Positions 9,217 through 18,509 of a stretch of DNA of 64,000 nucleotides are shown piece after piece (position 1 is the stretch's first letter; the number at the start of each line of letters is the position of its first letter). The stretch is taken from assembly GCF_003054285.1 (NCBI RefSeq), contig NZ_QBKS01000001.1, positions 2,666,001 to 2,730,000 on the forward strand, in the 5' to 3' direction. Made by a program: the position numbers and the translations under genes. The notes below the pieces were generated by a model that made no database searches, was not told where the DNA came from, and saw nothing but the letters and a program-made list of their open reading frames with translations. This DNA is from Litoreibacter ponti (lineage in GTDB: Bacteria; Pseudomonadota; Alphaproteobacteria; Rhodobacterales; Rhodobacteraceae).

Positions 9217-10118
9217 TAGCAGCCTTTGCCGCCGTGGCCCTGACCAGCTGCGCGCCCCCCAAGCCCGAGACCAAAAGCACGATGAGCCCGCAGGTCAAAC
9301 GCGATCTGGGGGCGCAGGGCAACATACTGGCCAAACAGCTGTTCGGTGCGAAGGCGCGCGGCACGAACCAAAGCCCCGCCGCTTTTGGCTCTTACGCAAA
9401 CGGCTGCGCCTCCGGTCTGGTGCAATTGCCCGAGACCGGGCCGACCTGGCAAGCGATGCGGCTGTCGCGCAACCGCAACTGGGCGCACCCCGAGACCGTG
9501 GATTTCGTCCAGGACCTGAGCCGCGTGGCGAAGCGGCAGGGGTGGGCCGGGATTTATGTGGGCGATATGAGCCAACCGCGGGGCGGGCCGATGACCAGCG
9601 GGCATCGCTCGCATCAGATCGGGCTTGATGCGGATATCTGGATGAACCCGGCGTCGAGCATGAATTTGAGCCGCTCGGCGCGCGAGAACATCTCGGCCAT
9701 CTCTATGCGCCGCTCGAACGGCGCTTTCGTGAATGGCAAGTGGACGCGCCAGCATCACGAGGTGCTGAAGGCGGCGGCCTCCGACAAGCGGGTTGCGCGC
9801 ATTTTCGTGTTCCCCGGCGCGAAGGTGCAGATGTGCAAGGATGAGAAGGGCGACCGGTCCTGGCTGCGCAAGATCCGCCCCTGGTGGGGGCATCACTATC
9901 ATTTCCACGTGCGGCTGGCCTGTCCGCCGGGCTCGCGCGGTTGCGTCAATCAGGATCCGCCGCCAGCCGGTGACGGGTGCGCGGACGCGCAGCAATGGGT
10001 CAACAACATCCTGAACCCGCCTCCGCCCCCTAAAAACCCGCCGCCGGTCAAGAAACGCCGCGAGTTGCGGCTTGTGGATTTGCCGCAGCAATGCGTCGGC
10101 GTGCTCGAAGCCAATTAG
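9198..10118 (+). CDS. mepA: Penicillin-insensitive murein endopeptidase
   Basis: A zinc enzyme that cuts D-Ala-meso-DAP cross-links in peptidoglycan. The protein is 306 residues with a lipoprotein-type leader (LTSC, Cys18), so it is probably lipid-anchored in the envelope. [14 protein letters not shown] at 135-148 supplies His136, His139 and Asp ligands, and [11 protein letters not shown] near 240 supplies further histidines; this is the LAS-type site of MepA. The proline-rich tail near 272-286 is low complexity. It overlaps both its upstream and downstream neighbours (19 and 28 bases). Confidence 0.9.
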   Translation: MGFRYLIAAFAAVALTSCAPPKPETKSTMSPQVKRDLGAQGNILAKQLFGAKARGTNQSPAAFGSYANGCASGLVQLPETGPTWQAMRLSRNRNWAHPETVDFVQDLSRVAKRQGWAGIYVGDMSQPRGGPMTSGHRSHQIGLDADIWMNPASSMNLSRSARENISAISMRRSNGAFVNGKWTRQHHEVLKAAASDKRVARIFVFPGAKVQMCKDEKGDRSWLRKIRPWWGHHYHFHVRLACPPGSRGCVNQDPPPAGDGCADAQQWVNNILNPPPPPKNPPPVKKRRELRLVDLPQQCVGVLEAN

Positions 10119-10972
10119 CCCTTGTGACGTTGGCCCTGTGTTGGGCCGGCGTCGCCTGCGCGCAATCGTTGGAATTTGTCAGCCGGTTTACCTGGACCTC
10201 GAGCGAGCCGCGCTTTGGCGGCTTCTCGTCGCTGGAGCTGACCCGGGACGGCGAGACATTTGTCACCACAACCGACAAGGGCCTGATCGCGCAAGGGCGC
10301 ATCCTGCGCGATGGCGGGCGTATCCGGGGGCTGGACAATCTGCGGTTTGACGTGCTGCGCAACGCGCAAGGCGCGGCACTGAGAAGCTACCGCACTGATG
10401 CTGAAGGACTGGCGATTTCGACCAGCGGCGAGATTTTTATCTCCTTCGAGGGCCGCCATGACATTGCGGCCTACAGCGCCGCCGACGCGCCCGCGCGCCT
10501 GCTGCCCGCCCCGCAATGGGGGTTCCAGAAGAACTCTTCGCTCGAGGCGCTTGCGATCGACGCCAGTGGCACGCTCTACACGATGCCGGAGCGGTCGGGC
10601 GATCTGAACCGGCCCTTCCCGGTCTTTCGCTTTCGCAACGGGCGCTGGGACAGCGCCTTGCAGCTGACGCGCAAGAACGGCTTTCTGCCCGTGGGTGCCG
10701 ATTTTGGCCCCGATGGCAGGCTGTATATCCTGGAGCGGGAGCTGACGGGGCTCGCGGGTTTCGCCACGCGGGTGCGCAGCTTCGAGATTGCGCGCAACGC
10801 GCTGACGGACGAGAAGATCCTGCTGCGCACGACCGGCGGCACCCATGACAATCTCGAAGGGATTGCCGTGTGGGCCAGCCCCGAGGGGGTGATCCGGGTG
10901 ACGATGATCTCCGACGACAATTTCCGCTTCTTCCAGCGCACGGAACTCGTGGAATACCGGCTCGTGAACTAG
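10091..10972 (+). CDS. Exported esterase-like/phytase-like beta-propeller protein
   Basis: A 293-residue protein with a signal peptide (residues 1-24, cleavage after AGVACA). The body fits the 'esterase-like activity of phytase' family: [19 protein letters not shown], then [25 protein letters not shown] and NLEGIAVWA, which look like propeller blades. Enzyme activity and substrate are not established for this family. The ATG at 10091 overlaps mepA by 28 bases in another frame. Alternative: a non-enzymatic propeller protein. Confidence 0.75.
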   Translation: MRRRARSQLALVTLALCWAGVACAQSLEFVSRFTWTSSEPRFGGFSSLELTRDGETFVTTTDKGLIAQGRILRDGGRIRGLDNLRFDVLRNAQGAALRSYRTDAEGLAISTSGEIFISFEGRHDIAAYSAADAPARLLPAPQWGFQKNSSLEALAIDASGTLYTMPERSGDLNRPFPVFRFRNGRWDSALQLTRKNGFLPVGADFGPDGRLYILERELTGLAGFATRVRSFEIARNALTDEKILLRTTGGTHDNLEGIAVWASPEGVIRVTMISDDNFRFFQRTELVEYRLVN

Positions 10973-11049
10973 CGCCCGCCGGAATGGGCTGGCCTTCCCG
11001 CCTGAGGTGCGGTAGGGCGCGCGCAACTCTTCTTTTCAAGGCTAGACCC

Positions 11050-12873
11050 ATGGACCTTCGCAACATTGCGATTATCGCCCACGTTGACCACGGCAAGACC
11101 ACGCTGGTCGACGAGATGCTCAAGCAATCGGGCTCGTTCCGCGAGAACCAGGCGGTGGCCGAGCGCGCCATGGACAGCAACGACCTGGAGCGGGAGCGTG
11201 GGATCACGATCCTGGCGAAGGCGACCAGCGTCGAGTGGAAGGGCATCCGCGTCAACATCGTGGACACGCCGGGCCACGCCGACTTTGGCGGCGAGGTGGA
11301 GCGCATTTTGTCGATGGTGGACGGGGTTGTGCTGCTGGTGGATGCCGCCGAGGGACCGATGCCGCAAACGAAATTCGTGACCTCCAAGGCGCTGGCACTG
11401 GGTCTGCGCCCCATCGTGGTGCTGAACAAGGTCGACAAGGCCGATGCGGAACCGGACCGCGCGCTGGACGAGGTGTTCGACCTGTTCGCCAATCTTGATG
11501 CCAATGACGAGCAGCTCGACTTCCCCTCGATGTATGCCTCTGGCCGGTCGGGCTGGGCGGATATGGAGCTGGACGGCCCGCGCAAGGACCTGTCCGCGCT
11601 TCTGGATCTCATCGTCGAGCACGTGCCCGCGCCTGCACAAATCCAGCGGCGCGACGAGCCGTTTTCAATGCTGGCGACCACGCTGGGCTCTGATCCGTTC
11701 ATCGGCCGTCTGCTGACGGGCCGCGTTGAGACCGGGACTTTGAAAGTGGGAGAGACCATCAAGGCGCTGTCGCGCGATGGCGAGCGGATCGAGCAGTTTC
11801 GGGCGACGAAAATCCTTGCCTCCCGCGGGCTAACGCAAGAACCGATCGATGTGGCCGAGGCGGGCGACATTGTCTCGCTCGCGGGCATGTCGAAGGCGAC
11901 CGTGGCAGATACGCTGTGCGCGGTGGATGTGACCGACGCGATCCCGGCGCAGCCGATTGACCCGCCCACAATCACCGTGACCTTCGGGATCAACGACTCG
12001 CCCTTGGCGGGTCGCGACGGCAAGAAGGTGCAGTCCCGCGTGATCCGCGAGCGCCTGCTGAAAGAGGCTGAATCGAACGTCGCGATCCAGATCACCGACA
12101 CGCCGGGTGGCGACGCCTTTGAGGTCGCGGGTCGGGGCGAATTGCAGATGGGCGTGCTGATCGAGAACATGCGGCGCGAGGGGTTCGAGCTGTCAATTTC
12201 CCGCCCGCAGGTGCTGTTCCAGGAGGGCGAGAACGGCGAGAAGCTGGAGCCGGTCGAGGAAGTCACCATCGACGTGGATGACGAATATTCCGGCGCCGTG
12301 ATCGAGAAGATCACCGGCGCGCGCAAGGGCGATCTGGCGGAGATGAAGCAGGCGGGCGCGGGCAAGACGCGCATCATCGCCCATGTGCCGTCGCGCGGGC
12401 TGATCGGCTATCACGGCGAGTTCCTGACCGACACGCGTGGCACGGGCGTGCTGAACCGGGTGTTCCACGAATGGGCGCCCCACAAGGGCGCGATCCCGGG
12501 GCGTCGCGCGGGCGTGCTGATCTCGATGGAGAACGGCGTCTCGGTGGCTTACGCGATCTTCAACCTCGAAGACCGCGGCAAGTTCTTCATCGGCGCGCAG
12601 GAAGATGTCTATCAGGGCATGATCATCGGCGAGCACAGCCGCGAGAATGATCTGGAAGTGAACCCGCTCAAGGGCAAGAAGCTGACCAACGTGCGCGCCT
12701 CCGGCACGGACGAGGCGGTGCGTTTGACGACGCCGGTGCGCATGTCGCTGGAAGAGGCGATTGCCTATATCGACAATGACGAGCTGGTCGAAGTGACACC
12801 GAATGCGATCCGCCTGCGCAAACGCCACCTTGACCCCCACGAGCGCAAACGCGCCTCGCGGACGGATGGCTGA
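11050..12873 (+). CDS. typA: Ribosome-associated translational GTPase TypA/BipA
   Basis: A 607-residue translation-factor GTPase that binds the 70S ribosome and is needed under stress and at low temperature in other bacteria. G1 is AHVDHGKTT (10-18), G3 is [11 protein letters not shown] (about 73-83) and G4 is NKVDKAD; domain II, domain III and the BipA-specific C-terminal region follow. I chose the ATG at 11050; the longer frame reads through the end of the upstream gene. The stop overlaps the following cupin gene by eight bases. Confidence 0.96.
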   Translation: MDLRNIAIIAHVDHGKTTLVDEMLKQSGSFRENQAVAERAMDSNDLERERGITILAKATSVEWKGIRVNIVDTPGHADFGGEVERILSMVDGVVLLVDAAEGPMPQTKFVTSKALALGLRPIVVLNKVDKADAEPDRALDEVFDLFANLDANDEQLDFPSMYASGRSGWADMELDGPRKDLSALLDLIVEHVPAPAQIQRRDEPFSMLATTLGSDPFIGRLLTGRVETGTLKVGETIKALSRDGERIEQFRATKILASRGLTQEPIDVAEAGDIVSLAGMSKATVADTLCAVDVTDAIPAQPIDPPTITVTFGINDSPLAGRDGKKVQSRVIRERLLKEAESNVAIQITDTPGGDAFEVAGRGELQMGVLIENMRREGFELSISRPQVLFQEGENGEKLEPVEEVTIDVDDEYSGAVIEKITGARKGDLAEMKQAGAGKTRIIAHVPSRGLIGYHGEFLTDTRGTGVLNRVFHEWAPHKGAIPGRRAGVLISMENGVSVAYAIFNLEDRGKFFIGAQEDVYQGMIIGEHSRENDLEVNPLKGKKLTNVRASGTDEAVRLTTPVRMSLEEAIAYIDNDELVEVTPNAIRLRKRHLDPHERKRASRTDG

Positions 12874-13210
12874 CCGGCTGACACCGAATGATTGGAGCCT
12901 GCGCGAGGACGAATTCTCGGGCAGGTTCGAAGGCGCGCAGATCGGGGCGGAGGTCACGGTGCTGTTCGTGTCCATCGACGAGGTCGGCGGCGGGCCGCCG
13001 CTGCACACCCACCCCTACGACGAAATCTTCATCATCCGTTCAGGTCGTGGCCGCTACACCGTTGGCGACGAAGTGATCGAGGCCGGGCGCGGCGACGTGC
13101 TGCGCGTGCCTGCGGAGGTGCCGCACAAGTTTGAAAACCTTGGGCCCGGGCCGCTGGAAAGCGTCGACATCCATCAAAGCCCGCGCTTCATCCAGACCGA
13201 TCTGGAGTGA
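12866..13210 (+). CDS. Small cupin-domain protein
   Basis: A 114-residue single-domain cupin. Motif 1 reads GGGPPLHTHPYDEIFIIRSG, with two His and a Glu that could bind a metal; motif 2 reads GDVLRVPAEVPHKFENLG with the second His. The substrate is unknown; similar small cupins bind sugars or small acids, or are isomerases or dioxygenases. It starts inside the typA stop region (ATGGCTGA), so it is probably translated with typA. Its stop abuts the stop of the convergent gene. Confidence 0.85.
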   Translation: MADRLTPNDWSLREDEFSGRFEGAQIGAEVTVLFVSIDEVGGGPPLHTHPYDEIFIIRSGRGRYTVGDEVIEAGRGDVLRVPAEVPHKFENLGPGPLESVDIHQSPRFIQTDLE

Positions 13211-13960
13211 TCAGTCGGCGGGGGTGCTGACCACCTCACCATCTTCCAGTTTGAACGGGCGTCCCAAGGGTAGCGCGTAGTCCAATGTCGCGGCGAGCTC
13301 TCCGGTCGACAGGTCGTAGATCTCGGTGCGCGGTGGGCTAACGTCACCGCGCACCAGCGCGAAGCTGTTGTCGGTGCCGAAGGCGGGCAAGTCGATCTCG
13401 TGCGTCGCCGGCAACTCTGTCGATTGTCCTGTGTCCAATTCCACGATCCGGTAGCCGTCGAAGGCGTTGAAAGATGCGATCTCGACCGCGTAGCTGCCAT
13501 CGGGCGAGGTCAGCAGCCAGCTGTCCGTGCCTTGCGATGGCATGATCGGGTCGCCGGTTGCCGTGTCGAAGATCAGCACACCGCCGGTGCCGAAGACATC
13601 CTGCACGATCAGGTAGGCGGCATTGCACGACAGGCGCGCGGTTTCGGGTGCGAGGGCGATATCGCTCAGAACGATCTCTGGCCCGATGAACAGCTCTGCC
13701 GTATCTGGTTTGGTCCGCAGCAGGGTTGCGGTGTTGGGCGCGTAGCTGAACAGGACCGGCAGGATCGATAAGCACGCGGTCGGGCGCTGGCCATGGAGCA
13801 ACCGCGCGTTGGACAGATCGCGGACCGTATCACCGAATGCGACCTCCAATCGGTCGGCACGCTGGGTGATCTGGCAGGCCCCGCCGCAGGCGGTCCATTG
13901 GGTATCGGCCAAGGCTGGGTGCGCGAAAAGCGCCGTGGCGAGGGGCATAAGGTATCTCAT
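13211..13960 (-). CDS. Exported protein of unknown function, propeller-like
   Basis: A 249-residue protein with a signal peptide (MRYLMPLATALFAHPALA, cleavage near 19). Two Cys pairs near the N-terminus (CGGACQI and later single Cys) suggest disulfides. Segments such as DSWLLTSPDGSYAVEIASF and YRIVELDTGQSTELP look like beta-propeller blades. I do not recognise the family. I chose the ATG at 13960 over an upstream non-leader start at 14059 because only it places the signal peptide at the N-terminus. Confidence 0.65.
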   Translation of the reverse strand: MRYLMPLATALFAHPALADTQWTACGGACQITQRADRLEVAFGDTVRDLSNARLLHGQRPTACLSILPVLFSYAPNTATLLRTKPDTAELFIGPEIVLSDIALAPETARLSCNAAYLIVQDVFGTGGVLIFDTATGDPIMPSQGTDSWLLTSPDGSYAVEIASFNAFDGYRIVELDTGQSTELPATHEIDLPAFGTDNSFALVRGDVSPPRTEIYDLSTGELAATLDYALPLGRPFKLEDGEVVSTPAD

Positions 13961-14074
13961 CTTCCGCAGCGTGGCGGGCGGCGTGTCGCGTGTCAAACCG
14001 CATCGGCTCTGGCGGAGCGCGCCGAGAGTGGGTAGCCATAGAACAATCCCGATCCCCAAAGAGGTGTCCGATCC

Positions 14075-14689
14075 ATGCTTCGTTTGTCTGTTTTGCCGTT
14101 GGTCCTGTTGCTGTCTGCGTGCCTGGATGTGGAGGCCGATTTCAAACTGGCCGAGGACGAGACCATCTCGACCGAGACCAAGGTGACGCTGGGTCGTCAG
14201 CTCTATGACATGCTGCAGCTTGCGCCGCAGGCCCAGGGGCTTTGCCCGCCGGAGGCCGAGAAGATCGAAGGCCCCGATCAGGTCCTGTGCATCAGCCGCG
14301 ACGAGACCACGTTGGAAGAGGCGCTGACCGAGGCGGCGAGCGCTGGGAATTCAGGTGATTTCGCGGGCGATGTGGAGTTCGAGCGGATCGATGATGAGAC
14401 GGTGCGCCTCGTGCTGCCGCTGGATTTCGAGCGGATCGAGGGCAAGCCCGCTGAGCTGACGCCGGAAAACCCGATGTTCGCGATGATGACCGACGGGCTG
14501 GAGGGCGCGGAGATTGTCGTGCGCTTCACCGCTTTGGAAGTGATCGAAAGCAATGGCGCGATTTCCGAGGATGGGCGCAGTGTCGAGCTGGTGGTGCCGA
14601 CCGTGGAGCTGCTGTCGCCGACGGGGCAACTGCCCGATCAATTCACCGCCGTACTGAAATATCGCGATTGCGGGCTACTCGGCTGTTAG
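14075..14689 (+). CDS. Lipoprotein of unknown function
   Basis: A 204-residue acidic protein with a clear lipobox LLSAC (Cys16). The mature part begins DVEADFKLAEDETISTETKV; from memory this resembles LppM-type lipoproteins (an extended beta domain), but I am not certain. Possible disulfides are formed by Cys near 69, 84 and the terminal CGLLGC. It ends 15 bases inside the convergent MOSC gene. Upstream 13961-14074 is a divergent promoter region shared with the previous gene. Confidence 0.7.
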   Translation: MLRLSVLPLVLLLSACLDVEADFKLAEDETISTETKVTLGRQLYDMLQLAPQAQGLCPPEAEKIEGPDQVLCISRDETTLEEALTEAASAGNSGDFAGDVEFERIDDETVRLVLPLDFERIEGKPAELTPENPMFAMMTDGLEGAEIVVRFTALEVIESNGAISEDGRSVELVVPTVELLSPTGQLPDQFTAVLKYRDCGLLGC

Positions 14690-15142
14690 CGCGTCGCCTA
14701 GGCTGATCCGACCCGCGCGCAGGACCTCCGCCGTCATTCCACCGTGGCCGCGCATCGCGTTGTAGCCGCCGTGTCCGAGCGTGTCCTCCATCCGCGAACA
14801 GGGCGCGCAGGGACCCGTGATTTTGAGACGCGTGGTCCCGATTTCAATCTCACGCCCGCGCAGGCTGGTCAGGTTGATGCCGGAAATCACCAGATTGCGG
14901 CGGAGCATCTCGGGGGTGACTTCGATACCTGTCAGGGCCGCGATGACCGGCAGATGTTCGGACTGAATGAGCGTCACCGCGCGTTTGCCGGGGCTGGGGT
15001 GTCGGTCGCCTTCCAACCCTGCCTCGGTGATCTCGACGTCGTCCAGCGCGATCATGTCCGCCCGCCGCGCGGGACGGACGCCGATCCAGTCGACCCGGCC
15101 CGGGTGCGGATAGAGTGCCATCAGGTCTTTGAGCGTACGCAT
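14675..15142 (-). CDS. MOSC-domain protein
   Basis: A 155-residue single MOSC (molybdenum cofactor sulfurase C-terminal) domain. The conserved Cys lies in GPCAPCSRMEDTLG near residue 113, and GLEGDRHPSPGKRAVTLI near 44-61 is the usual N-terminal MOSC motif. Such proteins carry or sense sulfur and in some cases reduce N-hydroxylated compounds with a molybdenum cofactor; the role here is unknown. It is the last gene of a five-gene minus-strand operon; its ATG shares one base with the previous stop (TGATG). Confidence 0.85.
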   Translation of the reverse strand: MRTLKDLMALYPHPGRVDWIGVRPARRADMIALDDVEITEAGLEGDRHPSPGKRAVTLIQSEHLPVIAALTGIEVTPEMLRRNLVISGINLTSLRGREIEIGTTRLKITGPCAPCSRMEDTLGHGGYNAMRGHGGMTAEVLRAGRISLGDALTAE

Positions 15143-15402
15143 CAGCCTTGCAGCGCGAGGCAGGTTTTACGGCGGGCGGGCAGCACGAAAGCGGCGCCTG
15201 CGTCGTAGAGCTTCGTGACATAGCCCGGGTCGTCGGAGCGCACGATCAAAAGGCCCGGCGCGGTGCCGATGATCGCCACGCCATCGGGGACTTTCGTGCC
15301 TTGGGGTACTGCGGCGGTCGCGATGGAGCCGGTCAGCATGGCGCCAAGCGCCAGAATTAGCCAAGTGGCGACCATCGCGGATATGATTAAGGCAGGGCGC
15401 AT
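15142..15402 (-). CDS. Small single-pass membrane protein
   Basis: An 86-residue protein with one membrane segment at about 5-30 and a short external domain that ends in a Cys-containing tail. I do not recognise it. It begins directly after the stop of the 355-residue protein and overlaps the MOSC start by one base, so it is a real member of the operon even though it is short. Confidence 0.68.
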   Translation of the reverse strand: MRPALIISAMVATWLILALGAMLTGSIATAAVPQGTKVPDGVAIIGTAPGLLIVRSDDPGYVTKLYDAGAAFVLPARRKTCLALQG

Positions 15403-16470
15403 CTAGTAGTCGTAGATGTGCTCGAGCGCGTTGAGCTTCAAGGCGGGGCCGAGCGTGTGCAGGTCGCGTACCTTCATCACGACAAGCGCGCGGGTTTGGT
15501 CGTGGAAGCCCGGGCGTCCGGTCACAGAAATCACGTCGAGATTGTCCGGGAAGACCGGATCGGAACGGGAGTGAAAGCTGAGCAGGATATCGTCGTTGCC
15601 CGCGATCTCGACGATGCGGGCGTCGCTGCCGGGCACGACCATTCGCTCGACCATCTTGGTGAAGGTGCGGTATCGCGGCACCTCTGCAATGATTGTGTCG
15701 CCGTCTTGCAGGATGACGGTGATCTCGGGGAAAGTCTGCAGATCAGCGGGCGAAGCGCCCTGAATGGCGATCCGCATGGTCAATTCATCCGCGCCCACCG
15801 CGCCCGCCGCTTGGGCGATAACGCGGGCGTAGGCGGCCTTGGCTTTCCATTCGAGACCCAATGCAATGCGGCGCTCGTGGGAGCGGACCCCTTCGATCGG
15901 GGCGGCCATCAGCTTGGCGTGCCATCCGTCAAAGTCATATTTGTACCATGGCACCTCCTGAAGGAAGGTGGCGTAATCGGCGGCCATCTCTGCCTCGACC
16001 TTGTCCTGCGGCGAGGTTTCGGACGTCAGGGACGCGAGCCGCCCGATGGTTTCCTCGTAGAGCGCCTTGAACGCCATCTCGAGCGTGAAGCTGGCACCGA
16101 TGGTATAGATCGTTAGCTTCGCGTCGGTGCCTGCGGGGCCAAGCTCGTCGGCCTTCTCGGTCAGCGCGCAGAGCGAGGACCAGAAGCCGGTAATCGCCTG
16201 CAAATAGGGGAAGTTGTGCGGATCGGCACGGCTGAGCACCTCTGCATAGCCTTCGTAGGCGTAGACGATGTGCCATTCGGGGTAGGTCAGGTAGGTCCGC
16301 GCCTCGGCCCGCTGCCATTCGGGGTCGGTGATATACTGCGCCTCAGCCTGATCGAGTTGCTCGCCCCGGCACATGGTCTCGGTATAGAGGATCGGGCCTG
16401 CTATGACCGCGATCAGCAGCAAAAGCGCGCCGCCGAGCCATTTCAGCAGACGTTTCACCGGCTGCGCCAC
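15403..16470 (-). CDS. Membrane-anchored protein of unknown function
   Basis: A 355-residue protein with one N-terminal membrane segment (about 12-31) and a large soluble domain, probably periplasmic. The pattern EARTYLTYPEWHIVYAYEGY near 55-74 and a conserved-looking charged body stand out; no enzyme motif is visible and I do not recognise the family. The gene overlaps the previous membrane-protein gene by 16 bases and abuts the next one. Its operon partners (FAD oxidase, membrane proteins, MOSC) suggest an envelope redox or metabolite function, which is inference. Confidence 0.7.
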   Translation of the reverse strand: MAQPVKRLLKWLGGALLLLIAVIAGPILYTETMCRGEQLDQAEAQYITDPEWQRAEARTYLTYPEWHIVYAYEGYAEVLSRADPHNFPYLQAITGFWSSLCALTEKADELGPAGTDAKLTIYTIGASFTLEMAFKALYEETIGRLASLTSETSPQDKVEAEMAADYATFLQEVPWYKYDFDGWHAKLMAAPIEGVRSHERRIALGLEWKAKAAYARVIAQAAGAVGADELTMRIAIQGASPADLQTFPEITVILQDGDTIIAEVPRYRTFTKMVERMVVPGSDARIVEIAGNDDILLSFHSRSDPVFPDNLDVISVTGRPGFHDQTRALVVMKVRDLHTLGPALKLNALEHIYDY

Positions 16471-16859
16471 GCGGCGAACAGTGCCAGCCCGCCGAGGCCC
16501 AGATGGGGGATGTTGGCGGCGAGTTTGATCAGGAAGCTGGGGTATTCGTAGAAGCCGTAGAACACGATGCCGAGGTCGAGGAAGCCGGAGCCGGTCGCAA
16601 GCCCAAGCAGGCCGTCGGCGAAGTAGAGCGCCCCGAAATACAAAAGGAACGTGCGCGCTGCCTTGTGCGAAATCAGCGCGGCGGCCAAGGCCCAGAGCGC
16701 GGAGGCCACGTGCAGCAGATCGTCGAACACGTCCAGCGCAAAGACGCCGAAGGCGTTGCCATCTTCGTCGATGATGCCGGGGATGGGTAGGTAATTGAGT
16801 GAGGCGGCCGTCAGCAAAGCCGCAAAGAAGAACAGACAGGTTTTTTGCGCGCTGGACAT
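16455..16859 (-). CDS. Four-segment membrane protein
   Basis: A 134-residue protein with four membrane segments (about 5-25, 47-65, 68-90 and 110-131). HVASALWALAAAL and NIPHLGLGGLALF resemble the DUF4383 pattern, though only weakly. Small membrane proteins with paired His can hold haem or pass electrons, but nothing proves that here. It starts two bases from the end of the FAD oxidase gene and overlaps the next gene by 16 bases. Confidence 0.68.
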   Translation of the reverse strand: MSSAQKTCLFFFAALLTAASLNYLPIPGIIDEDGNAFGVFALDVFDDLLHVASALWALAAALISHKAARTFLLYFGALYFADGLLGLATGSGFLDLGIVFYGFYEYPSFLIKLAANIPHLGLGGLALFAAWRSR

Positions 16860-16860
16860 A

Positions 16861-18345
16861 TCAGACCCTCGCCATGTATTGGTCCCACATCGCGTGGCGG
16901 AACAGATTGGATGGGTCCATCGCCCGCTTCTTGGCCACGAAGGGGCGCAGGCCGGGATAGGCCTTTTGCATCTGATCCTGACGGGCGTGCAGGCGGTAGG
17001 GCAGGTAGTAGCTGCCGCCGATGGCCAGCACCCGATCGATCAGCTCTTCGGTCATGCGCTGCATGTCGGCCTCGCCGCGGTGGGTCTTTTCCTGGCTGAA
17101 CAGCATCACGCAGGCGATGCGGTCGCCCGGCGCGTAGGACAGCCAGCTTTCATTGTCGGGGGCCACGTAGCGGAGCGTGATGTTCAGGAGCTCTTGATAG
17201 CTCGACGGGATCACATCGCGGCAGGCGGCGACGAAGGCCGCGAATTGGTCGGGCGAGATGAAGTATTCGTGCAGGATGTCGGTGCGGGTGTCGTCGCGGT
17301 CATCAAGCGTGATCACCGGCTCGTTCAACAGCGTGTTGCGGGTGGTATCGCCACCGCCGATCCAAGGGCCAAGCCCGGCCTCGAACCACCAGCGGGCGCG
17401 TTTGGCGCTGTCGGCCCCAAGTTGGGCGCGGAAAACGCCCCGCGCGGCCTTCGACAGAAAGCCAGAGCCGGGGGCGGGCGGCAGGTCGGTTTGGTCGTCG
17501 GTGGGCCGGTAGGTGATCATCAGCGCGTCCTCAAAAAAGCGCGCCTTGGTGACGTCCATGCGCCCGTAGGCCATCTGCACCGCGCCACCGCCCTTGATGG
17601 CCTGAATGAAGCGCGGGCCAAACTCGACCGCGGGCAAATTCTCGAATGTGGGTTTCAGCCGGGTGTTGGCGACCATCTGGATGGTCATGTCGGTGATCAC
17701 GCCAAGCAGCCCGTAGCCGCCCATCGCGGCGGTGAAGATATCGGCGTTTTCATCGCGCGAGCAGGTGATGTGGGAGCCGTCGGCCAGCATCATGCGCAGG
17801 CTTTGCACGGTCGAGCCCATGCCGGAAAAGGGTGTGGGCCAGCCATGGGCGTTGACCGAATAGGTCGAGGCCACGCCGAAATCATTGTTCGATTGCATGA
17901 CGGCGGGGGAGAAGCCTTGGGCGTCGAGCTGGCGGATTACCTCGGACCAGCGGGTGCCCGCGCCACAGCGATAGGTGAGCGCGGTTGTATCGAGCTCGAT
18001 CCAGCTGTGATCCATGGTGAGCGTCGTGCCACCTCGGGCCATGCTTTGCCCGCCCATGGAATGCCGCGCGGCGGAGGCGATGGCGGGGCGTCCCTGATCG
18101 CGGGCCTCTTTCAGCTCGCGGCGCAGGGCCTCGATCTGGGGGCCTTCGAATCGGTCGGTCAGGGTGATGTGCTTGGCAACGCGGGTGGGCGACAGCTCTG
18201 ATGCGTCATTGAGCAATAGGGGATCATTTGTCGGGGCGTCCAGCACCCGGCCCGACGGGTCCGGCGTCGTGTAATAGCTGCGGGTCGCATAGGCCCCGGC
18301 CAGCGCCCCGGTGCCGAGCAAAAATGCACGTCTGGTGTTACTCAT
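16861..18345 (-). CDS. FAD-binding oxidase (PCMH type) with Tat-like leader
   Basis: A 494-residue flavoprotein. The N-terminus has a twin-arginine-type leader (NTRRAFLLGTGALAGA), so it may be exported folded with its cofactor. The FAD domain shows AARHSMGGQSMARGG near 95-109 and NAHGWPTPFSGMGSTVQSLR near 173-192. The C-terminus (KKRAMDPSNLFRHAMW) resembles sugar-lactone oxidases of the ALO/GLO group. The substrate is unknown. I chose the ATG at 18345 because it puts the twin Arg at residues 5-6; an in-frame start at 18435 would bury the leader. It is the first gene of the five-gene operon. Confidence 0.85.
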   Translation of the reverse strand: MSNTRRAFLLGTGALAGAYATRSYYTTPDPSGRVLDAPTNDPLLLNDASELSPTRVAKHITLTDRFEGPQIEALRRELKEARDQGRPAIASAARHSMGGQSMARGGTTLTMDHSWIELDTTALTYRCGAGTRWSEVIRQLDAQGFSPAVMQSNNDFGVASTYSVNAHGWPTPFSGMGSTVQSLRMMLADGSHITCSRDENADIFTAAMGGYGLLGVITDMTIQMVANTRLKPTFENLPAVEFGPRFIQAIKGGGAVQMAYGRMDVTKARFFEDALMITYRPTDDQTDLPPAPGSGFLSKAARGVFRAQLGADSAKRARWWFEAGLGPWIGGGDTTRNTLLNEPVITLDDRDDTRTDILHEYFISPDQFAAFVAACRDVIPSSYQELLNITLRYVAPDNESWLSYAPGDRIACVMLFSQEKTHRGEADMQRMTEELIDRVLAIGGSYYLPYRLHARQDQMQKAYPGLRPFVAKKRAMDPSNLFRHAMWDQYMARV

Positions 18346-18475
18346 CACGTCTGCCTCTGCCGATCGCCCGGCGTTTGCTCGCCTTGGGTCTATTGAGATT
18401 AATCGCAGATTAGGCCGAATTTGTGATTTTGGCAAAAACTAGCCTCGACTCCGGGCGAGGGCGTTTGGTAAATCA

Positions 18476-18490
18476 GAACATAATAGGAAC
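18476..18490. promoter_or_regulatory. LexA (SOS) box, direct repeat type
   Basis: GAAC-N7-GAAC on the plus strand is GTTC-N7-GTTC on the minus strand, which is the known LexA site of alphaproteobacteria such as Rhodobacter. It lies 19 bases before the imuB ATG and 130 bases before the divergent FAD oxidase start. Both half-sites match exactly. This predicts DNA-damage control of imuB. The spacing to a promoter was not resolved. Confidence 0.8.
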
Positions 18491-18509
18491 ATTTAGAGCT
18501 GCCACTGTG

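Noticed and set aside
10437..12377. 646-residue open frame opposite typA
   Set aside because: It is an antisense shadow of a GC-rich gene; its protein is full of Ser, Arg and Pro with no domain, and typA in the other frame has clear GTPase motifs.
16795..18201. 468-residue plus-strand frame opposite the FAD oxidase
   Set aside because: It lies antisense to a gene with a full flavin domain and has the Gly/His/Arg bias of a shadow frame.
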